DNA of 31,313 nt from CAZJFC01 sp964545245 (GCA_964545245.1 CAZJFC010000016.1:1-31313); one strand, 5' to 3'. Positions 15,538-23,517 are shown, numbered from the stretch's first letter. Program-made: numbers and translations. Notes: generated from the letters alone by a model not told the origin.

Positions 15538-16917
15538 ATGAAAAACCTTACAGCCATTGAGTCGGAAGAATATTTCGCGCAGATAATCTCAGGCTCCTCC
15601 GTGCCGGAGAATGATATCGCTGAATTCCTGCTTGCGCTCAAGGAAAAAGGTGAAACCACCGAGGAAATCCTCGGCGCTATCAGGGCTATCAAAAAAACTG
15701 CGACTCTCCCCACCGCTTGCGGGGGGGATGAAAGGGGGGGCAGCGGAGAGTTTACCTACAGGCGCGATTTACCACCTAGAGCAAAAGAACTACGGACTAA
15801 CAGCACAGAAGCCGAAAAGCTGTTATGGAACAGGCTACGCGCGAAATCGCTAGGCCATAAATTCAGAAGGCAGGAACCGATAGGGAATTTTATTGCCGAT
15901 TTTGTCTGCCACGAAAAAAAACTGGTTATCGAGCTTGATGGGGGGCAGCATGCTGAGGCTCCTAAAGACTTACATAGGACGGCTGAGCTTAATAAGGCAG
16001 GTTATCAGGTAATTCGTTTCTGGAACAATGAAATATTGGAGAATATTGAAGGGGTTGTTGAAAATATTTTGCAGAATGTTTCGGGTGATGCCCTCCCCCA
16101 ACCCCTCCCGCAAGCGGGAGGGGGGCTTATTAAGCAGCCCCTAATTGATGTCTGCGGCACAGGCGGGGATGGGCTGCATACGCTGAACATTTCTACCGCG
16201 GTTGCGTTTGTAGTGGCTGGCACGGGGGTGAAGGTTGCGAAACATGGGAATAAGGCGGTTTCCTCGGCGAGCGGTTCGTCGGATGTGCTGGCGGAGCTTG
16301 GCATAAAGCTTGATACAGACCCGCTTAAATCACTTGAAGAAACGAATTTCGGGTATTTCCATGCGCCGTTGTTTTATCCGGCGCTCAAGAATGTTGCGTC
16401 AGTGCGGGCAAAGCTGAAAACGCGCACGATATTCAACCTGCTTGGGCCGATGCTTAACCCGGTTGGTGCGGAACGGCAGATTATCGGGGTTTATGCCCCT
16501 GACCTGCTCCGCATTTATGCCGAAGTTTTGCGGGAGCTTGGGTTAAAAAAGGCGTGGGTTGTGCATGGCGCTGACGGGCTGGATGAGGTGAGCATTTCCG
16601 GTGAAACGCAAATCTGCGAAATGGAGGCCGGGGCGATTGATAATTTTACGCTCGTCCCGGAAGATGCCGGATTGAGGCGTTATCCGCTGGAAGGAATCAA
16701 GGGTGGTGACGCGAAACACAACGCAGAAAAACTTGAAGCGCTGCTTAAAGGTGAAAAGGGCGCGTATAGAGAAATTGTTTTACTTAACGCGGCGTCTGCG
16801 TTAATAGTGGCGGGCATCACGAACGACCTTGCAGAGGGAGCAAGAATCGCCGCGGAATCGCTCGATTCCGGCAAGTCGCTCAAAGTGCTTGAGAAACTGA
16901 GAGAAATTAAAAACTAA
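15538..16917 (+). CDS. trpD: Anthranilate phosphoribosyltransferase with inserted DUF559 domain
   Basis: The product has 459 residues against about 340 for ordinary TrpD. Residues 1-54 are the N-terminal helices (SVPENDIAEFLLALKEKGET). From residue 204 comes the catalytic domain with DVCGTGGDG, KHGNKAVSS, FNLLGPMLNP and the ADGLDE motif, all intact, so the enzyme that joins anthranilate to PRPP may still work. Between them lie about 145 foreign residues: palindrome-encoded peptide, a complete DUF559 endonuclease domain (about 76-178) with IADFVC and IELDGGQH, and another palindrome-encoded peptide (ALPQPLPQAGGG). The frame is open throughout. Binding site AAGGGGG precedes the ATG. hemB begins one base after the stop. 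Confidence 0.93.
   Translation: MKNLTAIESEEYFAQIISGSSVPENDIAEFLLALKEKGETTEEILGAIRAIKKTATLPTACGGDERGGSGEFTYRRDLPPRAKELRTNSTEAEKLLWNRLRAKSLGHKFRRQEPIGNFIADFVCHEKKLVIELDGGQHAEAPKDLHRTAELNKAGYQVIRFWNNEILENIEGVVENILQNVSGDALPQPLPQAGGGLIKQPLIDVCGTGGDGLHTLNISTAVAFVVAGTGVKVAKHGNKAVSSASGSSDVLAELGIKLDTDPLKSLEETNFGYFHAPLFYPALKNVASVRAKLKTRTIFNLLGPMLNPVGAERQIIGVYAPDLLRIYAEVLRELGLKKAWVVHGADGLDEVSISGETQICEMEAGAIDNFTLVPEDAGLRRYPLEGIKGGDAKHNAEKLEALLKGEKGAYREIVLLNAASALIVAGITNDLAEGARIAAESLDSGKSLKVLEKLREIKN
15703..15751. repeat. Left palindrome flanking the DUF559 insert
   Basis: ACTCTCC (15703-15709) and GGAGAGT (15745-15751) form the outer inverted repeat; inside is CCGCTTGCGG (15713-15722) with a long G-run after it. 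The core CGCTTGCG is the reverse complement of the core of the right-hand palindrome (CGCAAGCG), so the two flank the DUF559 domain in opposite orientation. Confidence 0.8.
15763..16074 (+). mobile_element. DUF559 (Vsr-like) endonuclease domain embedded in trpD
   Basis: The segment encodes about residues 76-178 of the fused TrpD. It carries the family signature: STEAEKLLWNRLRAKSLGHK, FRRQEPIGNFIADFVC, KKLVIELDGGQH, and the C-terminal GYQVIRFWNNEILEN. DUF559 proteins share the PD-(D/E)XK-related fold of the very-short-patch repair endonuclease Vsr; the putative catalytic Asp121 and Glu132/Asp134 are present. DUF559 genes are normally free-standing, about 110-130 residues. Here the domain lacks its own start and stop and sits between inverted palindromes. 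Whether it moves by itself is unknown; calling it a mobile element is inference. Confidence 0.75.
16091..16127. repeat. Right palindrome flanking the DUF559 insert (family 2)
   Basis: A perfect 22-bp palindrome at 16102-16123 (arms CCCCTCCCGCA / TGCGGGAGGGG) preceded by ccctccccc. The 19-mer 16091-16109 is identical to 12025-12043 in the ileS insert, which ties the two elements to one family. Confidence 0.88.
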
Positions 16918-16918
16918 A

Positions 16919-17944
16919 ATGACTTACGGCAAATATCCACAGGTTAGGCTGAGAAGATCGCGCCAGGCAGCGTGGTCGCGCCGCATTATGGCGGAAACCG
17001 AGCTGACAACTGCCGACCTCATCCAGCCGCTTTTCGTGCATGAGAAACAAAGCGCCGATGAAATTAAATCCATGCCCGGCATCAAGCGTTATTCAATCGC
17101 GCAGATCGTGCTTATCGCCACACGCTGCCGTGACCTTGGTATTCCCGCGATTTCCCTGTTCCCGGTTGTTCCGCCGGAACTCAAAGATGAAACCGGCTCC
17201 GAGGCGCTGAACCCGAATAACCTTATCTGCCGTGCCATCAAGGCAATCAAGAAAAACCTCGGTGATACTATCGGCGTTATTGCCGATGTCGCGCTAGACC
17301 CTTACACAACCCACGGCCATGACGGGGTAATCAATGGCGGCGACCGGGTGCATAACGATAAAACCGTGGACATTCTGTGCAAACAGGCGGTGGTGCTGGC
17401 CGAAGCCGGTACGGATATCATTGCGCCGAGTGATATGATGGACGGGCGCGTGGGCGCGATCCGTGAGGCTCTTGATATTGCGAACCATTACAACACGCAG
17501 ATCCTTTCCTATGCCGCGAAATATGCTTCAAGTTTTTATGGCCCGTTCCGTGAGGCTGTCGGTTCCGCCGGGCTGCTGAAGGGTGATAAGCAAACCTACC
17601 AGATGGACCCGCGCAACACTGATGAGGCAATCCGCGAAGTCGCGCTGGATATCGAGGAAGGCGCGGATATGGTGATGGTGAAGCCGGGATTGCCGTATCT
17701 CGACATCATCCGCCGCGTGCGTGACGAGTTCAAAATCCATGTGCTGGCTTATCAGGTGAGCGGTGAATATTCGATGATACGCGCCGCCGCCGATGCCGGA
17801 TACCTCGATTATCACCAGACGATGATGGAAAGCCTTATCGCGCTGAAACGCGCCGGTGCCGTGGGAATTTTTACCTATGCCGCGCTGGAAACCGCCGAGA
17901 TAATCCGCGCCAAGCGCGTGGCTGAGTGTAGTTTTAGCGGTTAG
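16919..17944 (+). CDS. hemB: Delta-aminolevulinic acid dehydratase (porphobilinogen synthase)
   Basis: A 341-residue enzyme joining two 5-aminolevulinate molecules to porphobilinogen, the second committed step of tetrapyrrole synthesis. Both Schiff-base lysines are visible, Lys201 in LSYAAKYAS and Lys255 in MVMVKPG. The metal region reads DVALDPYTTHGHDG (about 123-136), with Ala and Asp in place of the zinc cysteines, so this is the magnesium-dependent type common in Alphaproteobacteria. The N-terminus RLRRSRQAAWSRRI is typical. The start lies one base after the trpD stop, with GAGAG inside trpD as binding site, so the two are probably co-transcribed. Confidence 0.96.
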   Translation: MTYGKYPQVRLRRSRQAAWSRRIMAETELTTADLIQPLFVHEKQSADEIKSMPGIKRYSIAQIVLIATRCRDLGIPAISLFPVVPPELKDETGSEALNPNNLICRAIKAIKKNLGDTIGVIADVALDPYTTHGHDGVINGGDRVHNDKTVDILCKQAVVLAEAGTDIIAPSDMMDGRVGAIREALDIANHYNTQILSYAAKYASSFYGPFREAVGSAGLLKGDKQTYQMDPRNTDEAIREVALDIEEGADMVMVKPGLPYLDIIRRVRDEFKIHVLAYQVSGEYSMIRAAADAGYLDYHQTMMESLIALKRAGAVGIFTYAALETAEIIRAKRVAECSFSG

Positions 17945-17961
17945 TACACTACCTTCGCTTT

Positions 17962-18633
17962 TTATTTTAGCTTTTCTTCATACCACGTTTCGCCGATGGT
18001 GATTTTCTCGCGGCCTTTGGATTCGCGCCATTCGTTGGTGTCGCGCAGGGAATAAATGCAGCCGCAATATTGCTGCGCGTAAAACTCTTCGCGCTTGGCG
18101 ATTTCGTACATACGCGCGCCGCCGCCGTCTTTGCGCCAGTTGTAATCCCAGTATTGCACGCCCTCATAATGCGAGGCGGCGTAATGGCCGGATTCGTTTA
18201 TCTGCTCCATGTTCTTCCAGCGCGAAATTCCGAGTGAGGAGGTGATTACGTTGAAGCCGTTCTCATGGGCATAAAGCGCGGTGCGGATGAAGCGCATGTC
18301 GAAACACATTGAGCAGCGGCGGCCACGCTCCGGGTCTTTTTCCATGCCCTTTGCGCGGGCGAACCAGTCCTGCACGTCATAATCGGCGTCGATGAACGGG
18401 ATGCCCATTTTTTCTGCGTAGCGGATATTTTCCTCTTTGCGGATGTTGTATTCCTTCAGCGGGTGGATGTTCGGGTTATAGAAAAATATGGTCTGCTCAA
18501 TCCCGCTTTCGGCGATTGCTTCCATCAACTCACCCGCGCAGGGGGCGCAGCAGGAGTGCATTAGCACCTTGTTTGAAGGGTGTGGGAATTCAAGCTTCTC
18601 TTTGCGCGGAACTGAATATTCGTGCTGGTTCAT
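17962..18633 (-). CDS. queH: Epoxyqueuosine reductase QueH
   Basis: A 223-residue cytoplasmic enzyme (formerly DUF208) that reduces epoxyqueuosine to queuosine in tRNA, replacing the unrelated cobalamin-dependent QueG. The iron-sulfur ligands are visible: Cys28-Cys29 plus Cys32 in HSCCAPCAGE, and Cys107/Cys110 in RRCSMCFDMR, with a further CGC near the C-terminus. FFYNPNIHPLKEY is a family signature. Its ATG overlaps the stop of the RelE-like toxin gene as ATGA, so it is the third gene of the antitoxin-toxin-queH transcript. It converges on hemB. Confidence 0.93.
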   Translation of the reverse strand: MNQHEYSVPRKEKLEFPHPSNKVLMHSCCAPCAGELMEAIAESGIEQTIFFYNPNIHPLKEYNIRKEENIRYAEKMGIPFIDADYDVQDWFARAKGMEKDPERGRRCSMCFDMRFIRTALYAHENGFNVITSSLGISRWKNMEQINESGHYAASHYEGVQYWDYNWRKDGGGARMYEIAKREEFYAQQYCGCIYSLRDTNEWRESKGREKITIGETWYEEKLK

Positions 18634-18896
18634 GGGAAATATTTGTAAATTTCCTTGCGGTGGAGAAATCTCATGACAAGGATTTTGTCACTGTCTACCC
18701 TGATGCCAAACCTGTAATCACCAAGCCGGACCCGGTAATAATTTGAATAACCTTTCATTTTCTTTAAATTGCCTATCTGGGCAAGCAATTCAGCAGATTC
18801 CATCTGTTCAATCACCTTTATGGCCTTAGCTTCAAGATTCTTATTGCCCAGCTTTTTTAAATCTTTGTAAAAATTTCTGTCAATCAGAACTTTCAT
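18630..18896 (-). CDS. RelE/ParE-family toxin
   Basis: An 88-residue basic protein matching the RelE superfamily: MKVLIDRNFYKDLKKLGNK at the N-terminus, KKMKGYSNYYRVRLGDYRFG in the middle and HRKEIYKYF at the end, the last holding the usual catalytic Arg/His/Tyr positions. In characterised members the toxin cleaves mRNA at the ribosome, though ParE-type relatives hit gyrase. I start at the ATG (18894-18896) with AAAAAGG upstream; a TTG one codon earlier is possible. It overlaps the upstream antitoxin gene and is coupled to queH downstream. Confidence 0.85.
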   Translation of the reverse strand: MKVLIDRNFYKDLKKLGNKNLEAKAIKVIEQMESAELLAQIGNLKKMKGYSNYYRVRLGDYRFGIRVDSDKILVMRFLHRKEIYKYFP

Positions 18897-19074
18897 CAAT
18901 AGCCTTTTTTAGTTCTTCACAGCTCATGTAATCACCGCTATCCGACTGCTCCAGGATTTTCCCGAATAAAAAATCTTCAAGATATTCCTCAAAAAATGGC
19001 TGCAAAATGTCGGACCGGTTTTGCAGCACGGCTATAATCTGGTTTTCTATATCTTGCGGAGTTATTGTTTTCAT
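18880..19074 (-). CDS. Putative antitoxin partner of the RelE-like toxin
   Basis: A 64-residue acidic protein (MKTITPQDIENQIIAVLQNR...) directly upstream of and overlapping the toxin gene by 17 bases, the standard order for type II toxin-antitoxin pairs. The end (CEELKKAIDESSD) resembles the toxin-binding tail of small antitoxins. I do not see a clear ribbon-helix-helix or Phd fold, so the call rests on size, charge and position. The start codon lies at the predicted transcription start of the promoter at 19081-19109. Confidence 0.7.
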   Translation of the reverse strand: MKTITPQDIENQIIAVLQNRSDILQPFFEEYLEDFLFGKILEQSDSGDYMSCEELKKAIDESSD

Positions 19075-19080
19075 TCAGCG

Positions 19081-19109
19081 ATTTTATCACATCGGGGTTA
19101 TAAAATCAA
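19081..19109 (-). promoter_or_regulatory. Promoter of the toxin-antitoxin-queH operon
   Basis: On the minus strand TTGATT (19104-19109) and TAAAAT (19081-19086) are separated by 17 bases, close to consensus. The predicted start is near 19074, the first base of the antitoxin ATG, so the message may be leaderless. Confidence 0.6.
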
Positions 19110-19129
19110 GATTATGGCACTTAAGTGGC

Positions 19130-20713
19130 CTAATCCCCGGTCATTATCCTATCCACCAGTTCCTTTACTGTTGGAACGTGGCCGTTGGCGTAGAACGGGT
19201 CATCGCGGAATTTGTAGGCGTTGTGGCCGCTGAACATAAGCTCGTTGTCAATATCGGTTCCGTCATGCGCGATATCCCACAGGGTTTTCTGGATGCAGAA
19301 ACTGCGCGGGTCCGGCGTGCGGCCCGTGGTGTTCTTCACATCGTCATGCTGCGACCAGTTGCTGAACTGGCAGGCCGAAAGGCAGCCCATGCAGTTGATC
19401 TGGTCGGTGCGGACCTGCTGCGCGACGTCCGGCGNNNNNNNNNNCGCGATATCCCACAGGGTTTTCTGGATGCAGAAACTGCGCGGATCGGGTTTTTTGC
19501 CGGTGGTGTAATCGTCATGGTCTTTCCAGTTGGAAAAACGGCAATGCGAAAGGCAGCCCATGCAATCCACCTGGTCTTTGTAGATTTCGGCAGCTTTTTC
19601 AGGGGTTACGAATATCAGCGTATCATCGGGGGTTTTGAGGGATTCGGTGAAACCTTCGGCAACCCATTTTTCGGCAAGCGCCTTGCCCTCCGGCGTAACG
19701 TAATGGATACGCGCACGCGGGCCAAGCGGCAGCGGCGTTGCGCAATGGTTATCCGGCGTCATGGTATATTTTATCTGGCGATGGTTGCGCTCATCCAGCT
19801 CGCGTATGAACTGGTTATCAACCGCAGAAGAATAAAAACCTGTCGGGCTGAAATTATTCAGAAAAACATCGCCTTCCTTGAGGGTAATAAGCTTGCGCTT
19901 CCACTCGTCGGAAACCGGGCTTTCCTTGGTGACTATCGGGCGGGTGCCGAACTGGAAAACTATCGGGCCGATCTCCGGGTTATCGAGCCAATGCGTCCAG
20001 TCGCGGAGAAACCAAACGCCGCCCGCCATAACGATCGGCACATCGTTAAGGCCGACCTCGTTCATGAATTTGCGAAGCTCAGCAACGCGCGGATAAGGGT
20101 CTTGCGGCTGGCGCGGGTCTTCATTGTTGGAAAGGCCGTTATGTCCACCGGCAAGCCACGGGTCTTCATAGACCACACCGCCGAGGAATTCTTTTGATTT
20201 TTCGTATGAACGCTTCCACAGGGCGCGGAAAGCACGCATTGAGGAAACGATCGGATAATAGAAAACTTTATATTTCGCGGCAATTTCAGCGAGTTTATAG
20301 GGCATGCCCGCACCGCAGGTTATGCCGTGGATAATGCCTTTTGTGCGCTCAAGCACGCCATGCAGGATTTTTTGACAGGCGGCCATTTCCCACAGCACGT
20401 TCATGTGGATGCGGCCATTGCCTTTGGAAATATCGTGGGCGATACGGGCCTGGGAAACCGCAGCGCTGATGCTGTAATCAATCAGTTCATGGTGCTTTTC
20501 AAGGCGGTTTTTGCCCTTGTAAACCAGCGGGACGACCTTGCCGGTTTCATCGATATAATCGGCGTTCACGCCGGAGAATGTCCCCACCGCGCCAGCCGCC
20601 GCAAATGCGCCCGAAGACACGCCGCTGGAAACGCTGATGCCCTTCCCGCCTTCAATGATGGGAAGGACTTCCTTACCGGAAATTACTACTGATTTTAAGC
20701 CGCTCAATACCAT
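19130..20713 (-). CDS. NAD(P)H-dependent flavin oxidoreductase (nitronate monooxygenase-like)
   Basis: A 2-nitropropane-dioxygenase-like TIM-barrel flavoprotein. The N-terminus (LPIIEGGKGISVSSG) and the stretches GITCGAGMPYKL and VPIVMAGGVWFLRDW fit FMN-binding loops of this family. The C-terminal part carries CMGCLSHCRFSNW followed by DPRSFCIQKTLWDIA, then a 10-N gap and a second, diverged copy (CMGCLSACQFSNW ... DPRSFCIQKTLWDIA), then the normal end. Collapsing the gap with the shared cg gives an in-frame WDIAPDVAQ. With both copies the protein is about 523 residues, longer than usual. Four cysteines per copy suggest a metal or Fe-S site. Substrate unknown. Confidence 0.85.
   Translation of the reverse strand: MVLSGLKSVVISGKEVLPIIEGGKGISVSSGVSSGAFAAAGAVGTFSGVNADYIDETGKVVPLVYKGKNRLEKHHELIDYSISAAVSQARIAHDISKGNGRIHMNVLWEMAACQKILHGVLERTKGIIHGITCGAGMPYKLAEIAAKYKVFYYPIVSSMRAFRALWKRSYEKSKEFLGGVVYEDPWLAGGHNGLSNNEDPRQPQDPYPRVAELRKFMNEVGLNDVPIVMAGGVWFLRDWTHWLDNPEIGPIVFQFGTRPIVTKESPVSDEWKRKLITLKEGDVFLNNFSPTGFYSSAVDNQFIRELDERNHRQIKYTMTPDNHCATPLPLGPRARIHYVTPEGKALAEKWVAEGFTESLKTPDDTLIFVTPEKAAEIYKDQVDCMGCLSHCRFSNWKDHDDYTTGKKPDPRSFCIQKTLWDIAXXXXPDVAQQVRTDQINCMGCLSACQFSNWSQHDDVKNTTGRTPDPRSFCIQKTLWDIAHDGTDIDNELMFSGHNAYKFRDDPFYANGHVPTVKELVDRIMTGD
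19435..19444. other. 10-N assembly gap at a repeat boundary
   Basis: The right-hand contig starts exactly where a run of about 40 bases, nearly identical to 19268-19309, begins. The assembler probably broke here because the two copies are so alike. Removing 10 Ns plus a 2-nt overlap keeps the frame. Confidence 0.7.
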
Positions 20714-20769
20714 AATCTCCGGAAATTAGTAGAAATCCCATGGGAAGTAAACAAATAGTTTTGATTTTT

Positions 20770-23430
20770 CTAATGAATCTCGCCCCAGTTATCCCCGATT
20801 TTTGCCTCGACCAGCAAAGGCACGGAAATCATGGCTGCGCGTTCCATTACGGATTTGATTTTTGCGGCGGCTTTTTCGGCATCGGCCTCCGGAACCTCGA
20901 ACAGTAATTCGTCATGCACCTGTAACGTCATTGGGGCATTTATGCGGTCAAGCTCTATCATCGCTTTTTTGATTATATCCGCCGCCGAACCTTGCAATGG
21001 TGCGTTGATCGCCGCGCGTTCGGAAAAGCTGCGGATGGCGTGGTTTTTGTCGTTTATACCCCGGATGTATAATTTGCGGCCAAAAATGGTTTCTACGTAA
21101 CCCTGACGGCGGCAGGTTTCTACTGTGTTGTCCATATATTCGCGGATGCCGGGATATTGCGCGAAATAAGCCTCAATAAACCGCGCCGCATCGGAACGCG
21201 GGATGCGCATACGGGTGGAAAGCCCATGCGCGGAAAGGCCGTAGATAATGCCGAAATTGATGGTTTTTGCCATACGGCGGTAGTTTCCGTCGACCTGCTC
21301 AAGCGGGATGCCGAATATCTGGTGGGCGGTTATCGTGTGGATGTCCTGCCCGTTGCGGAAGGCTTCTTTCAGCGGCTCGATGTTGGCGACATCGGCAAGC
21401 AAGCGCAGTTCGATCTGCGAATAATCGGCGGAGATCAGCTTGTTGCCCGGCTCGGCGATAAAGGCATTGCGGATTTTGCGGCCTTCCTCACTGCGGATGG
21501 GGATGTTTTGCAGATTAGGCTCGGTGGAGCTTAAGCGCCCGGTCGCCGTTACCGTCATGTTGAATTCGGTATGCACACGGCCGGTTTTAAGGTCAATCTG
21601 TTTGGGCAAGGATTCGGTGTAGGTGGACATAAGCTTTGCAAGCTGCCGCCAATCGAGGATTTTCTCGGCAATTTCGTGGCCTTGTAAAGCCAGTTCCTCC
21701 AGCACCGACGCGGAGGTTGAATATTTGCCGGATTTTTTGTTGCGCTTGCCATGATCCAGCGACATTTCGCCAAACAGGATTTCACCTATCTGCGCCGGGG
21801 AGCCGATGTTGAACTCCCTGCCTGCCAGCTTATAGATTTGCTGTTCAATCTCAGCAATTTTTTCACTAAACATGGAAGTAAGACTTGCAAGATATGCGCG
21901 GTCAACCTTGGTTCCACGCCCCTCCATTTTTGAGAGCACGTTGATTAGCGGCTTATCGATTTTCTCATAGACCGTGAGCAGCTTGTCGGTAAAAAGTTTC
22001 TGGCGCAGTTCGGCATGGCGGATGAATAAAAATTCGGCATGGCTGCACGCATATTCCAGCAATTCCGCCGCCGGAATATCTCTCAAGGTGCGTTTGGATT
22101 TACCGCTTCCTTTTAAATCCCCCACTTTCGGGAGGTCAGGCGCAATATCGGGAAAATTGCCGCTGGTAAGGCCGGTCGCAAGGACATATTCCATCACCTG
22201 AACATCATCGAACGGCGCAACAGAAACGTCGAAATTCGCCTTGATATCGTGCGAAATTTTTAATATCGAAGGCTCAAGGAATACGGGTGAAAGCTGCTTT
22301 AAAACTTCTTCGCGGATAAGGCCTTGCCCCGTGCCGTCAAAGTCAAAACCGGCGACAACGCTGGCACCACTGAACTTAATAAAAGCAGAGCCGGATTTCG
22401 CAGCAAGCGCAATTCCGGCATCTTCAACGAAGAATACAGCAAATTTTTCAGATATTTTTTTCAGCCATTCTGAAAGCTGCGCTGAGGATGTAATTTCTTC
22501 CCGTGTGAAACTTATTTTTTCCCCTGCAATTGCTGTCGGGGTTTCTGGCTTGGCACCTACGGAGGTTTTCAAACCGCCATTCTCCAGCTTGTTCAGCAAG
22601 GATTTAAAACCCTGCCTGCGGCAAAAATCCGCGAGGTTCTGCACCTGATGGCCGTTATATTCAAATTCCTCGATTTTATCCGTAACCGGCACATCATAGT
22701 GCAGGCTTATCAGGCTGCGGGAAAGAAGCGCCTGCTCCTTATTCGCGATAATCGTTTCGCGGCGCTTGTTCTGCTTTATTTCCTCCGCACGCAGCAAAAG
22801 CTCATCAAGCGTATCATATTGGTTTATCAGCTCCGCCGCGGTTTTTGGGCCGATGCCTGGAACGCCGGGGACGTTGTCGGAGCTATCGCCCATCAGCGAA
22901 AGTACATCGAGCACCTTGCCGGGATATACGCCGAATTTCTCGTGGACCTCGGCCTCCTGAATATAACGCGCTTTTACCGGGTCATACATTTGCACGTAAC
23001 CATCGCTTACGAGCTGCATTAAATCCTTGTCGGTTGAGACTATAGTTACCTCAACACCCTGCTCACGCGCGCGTTTGGCATAGGTTGCGATAATGTCATC
23101 AGCCTCATAGCCCTGCATTTCAAGGGTTCTTAACCCCATCGCAGTGGCCGCGTCGCGTATCAGCGGGAATTGCGGGATAAGGTCTTCCGGCGCGGGCGGG
23201 CGGTTCGCCTTATATTCCTTGTATATCTCATTGCGGAAAGTGTCCTTGCCGGAATCCAGCACCAGAGCCATATAATCGGGCTTATGCTCGCGGGTCAGCT
23301 TGATAAGCATGTTCGTAAAGCCGTAAACCGCACCCACGGGAAGCCCCTCAGGGTTGGAAAGCGGGGGCATAACGTGGTATGCGCGAAAAAGGAAGCCGTA
23401 GCCGTCGATAAGGTAGAGTTTTTTGGTCAT
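20770..23430 (-). CDS. polA: DNA polymerase I
   Basis: An 886-residue family A polymerase for Okazaki fragment processing and repair. The N-terminal 5'-3' nuclease (1-270) has LIDGYGFLFRAYH, EADDIIATYA, STDKDLMQLV and GDSSDNVPGVPGIGPKTA. The polymerase domain has motif A DYSQIELR (669-676), motif B RRMAKTINFGIIYG (718-731) and motif C VHDE (838-841). The middle 3'-5' exonuclease domain (about 305-480) is present in outline but its acidic residues look lost: FFVEDAGIALA (333-343) replaces the usual DTET-like motif, and YACSHAE (460-466) lacks the YxxxD aspartate. Proofreading is therefore probably absent. The start ATG is at 23428-23430. Confidence 0.96.
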   Translation of the reverse strand: MTKKLYLIDGYGFLFRAYHVMPPLSNPEGLPVGAVYGFTNMLIKLTREHKPDYMALVLDSGKDTFRNEIYKEYKANRPPAPEDLIPQFPLIRDAATAMGLRTLEMQGYEADDIIATYAKRAREQGVEVTIVSTDKDLMQLVSDGYVQMYDPVKARYIQEAEVHEKFGVYPGKVLDVLSLMGDSSDNVPGVPGIGPKTAAELINQYDTLDELLLRAEEIKQNKRRETIIANKEQALLSRSLISLHYDVPVTDKIEEFEYNGHQVQNLADFCRRQGFKSLLNKLENGGLKTSVGAKPETPTAIAGEKISFTREEITSSAQLSEWLKKISEKFAVFFVEDAGIALAAKSGSAFIKFSGASVVAGFDFDGTGQGLIREEVLKQLSPVFLEPSILKISHDIKANFDVSVAPFDDVQVMEYVLATGLTSGNFPDIAPDLPKVGDLKGSGKSKRTLRDIPAAELLEYACSHAEFLFIRHAELRQKLFTDKLLTVYEKIDKPLINVLSKMEGRGTKVDRAYLASLTSMFSEKIAEIEQQIYKLAGREFNIGSPAQIGEILFGEMSLDHGKRNKKSGKYSTSASVLEELALQGHEIAEKILDWRQLAKLMSTYTESLPKQIDLKTGRVHTEFNMTVTATGRLSSTEPNLQNIPIRSEEGRKIRNAFIAEPGNKLISADYSQIELRLLADVANIEPLKEAFRNGQDIHTITAHQIFGIPLEQVDGNYRRMAKTINFGIIYGLSAHGLSTRMRIPRSDAARFIEAYFAQYPGIREYMDNTVETCRRQGYVETIFGRKLYIRGINDKNHAIRSFSERAAINAPLQGSAADIIKKAMIELDRINAPMTLQVHDELLFEVPEADAEKAAAKIKSVMERAAMISVPLLVEAKIGDNWGEIH

Positions 23431-23465
23431 GGCTTATGGATACACAATTAACCGCGAAAATAAAG

Positions 23466-23494
23466 TTGTAATTCCTGTTGTGATTAGGTATACA
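23466..23494 (+). promoter_or_regulatory. Putative promoter for the M48-like genes
   Basis: TTGTAA (23466-23471) and TATACA (23489-23494) are separated by 17 bases, followed by AAGGAT (23501-23506) 11 bases before the ATG at 23518. The region divides polA from the divergent small genes. Confidence 0.45.
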
Positions 23495-23517
23495 ATCACT
23501 AAGGATTATTAATATCT

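Noticed and set aside
15703..16127. Intein or group I/II intron in trpD
   Set aside because: No intein splice residues (Cys/Ser start, His-Asn end) and no intron core are seen; the insert is open in frame and looks translated as part of the protein.
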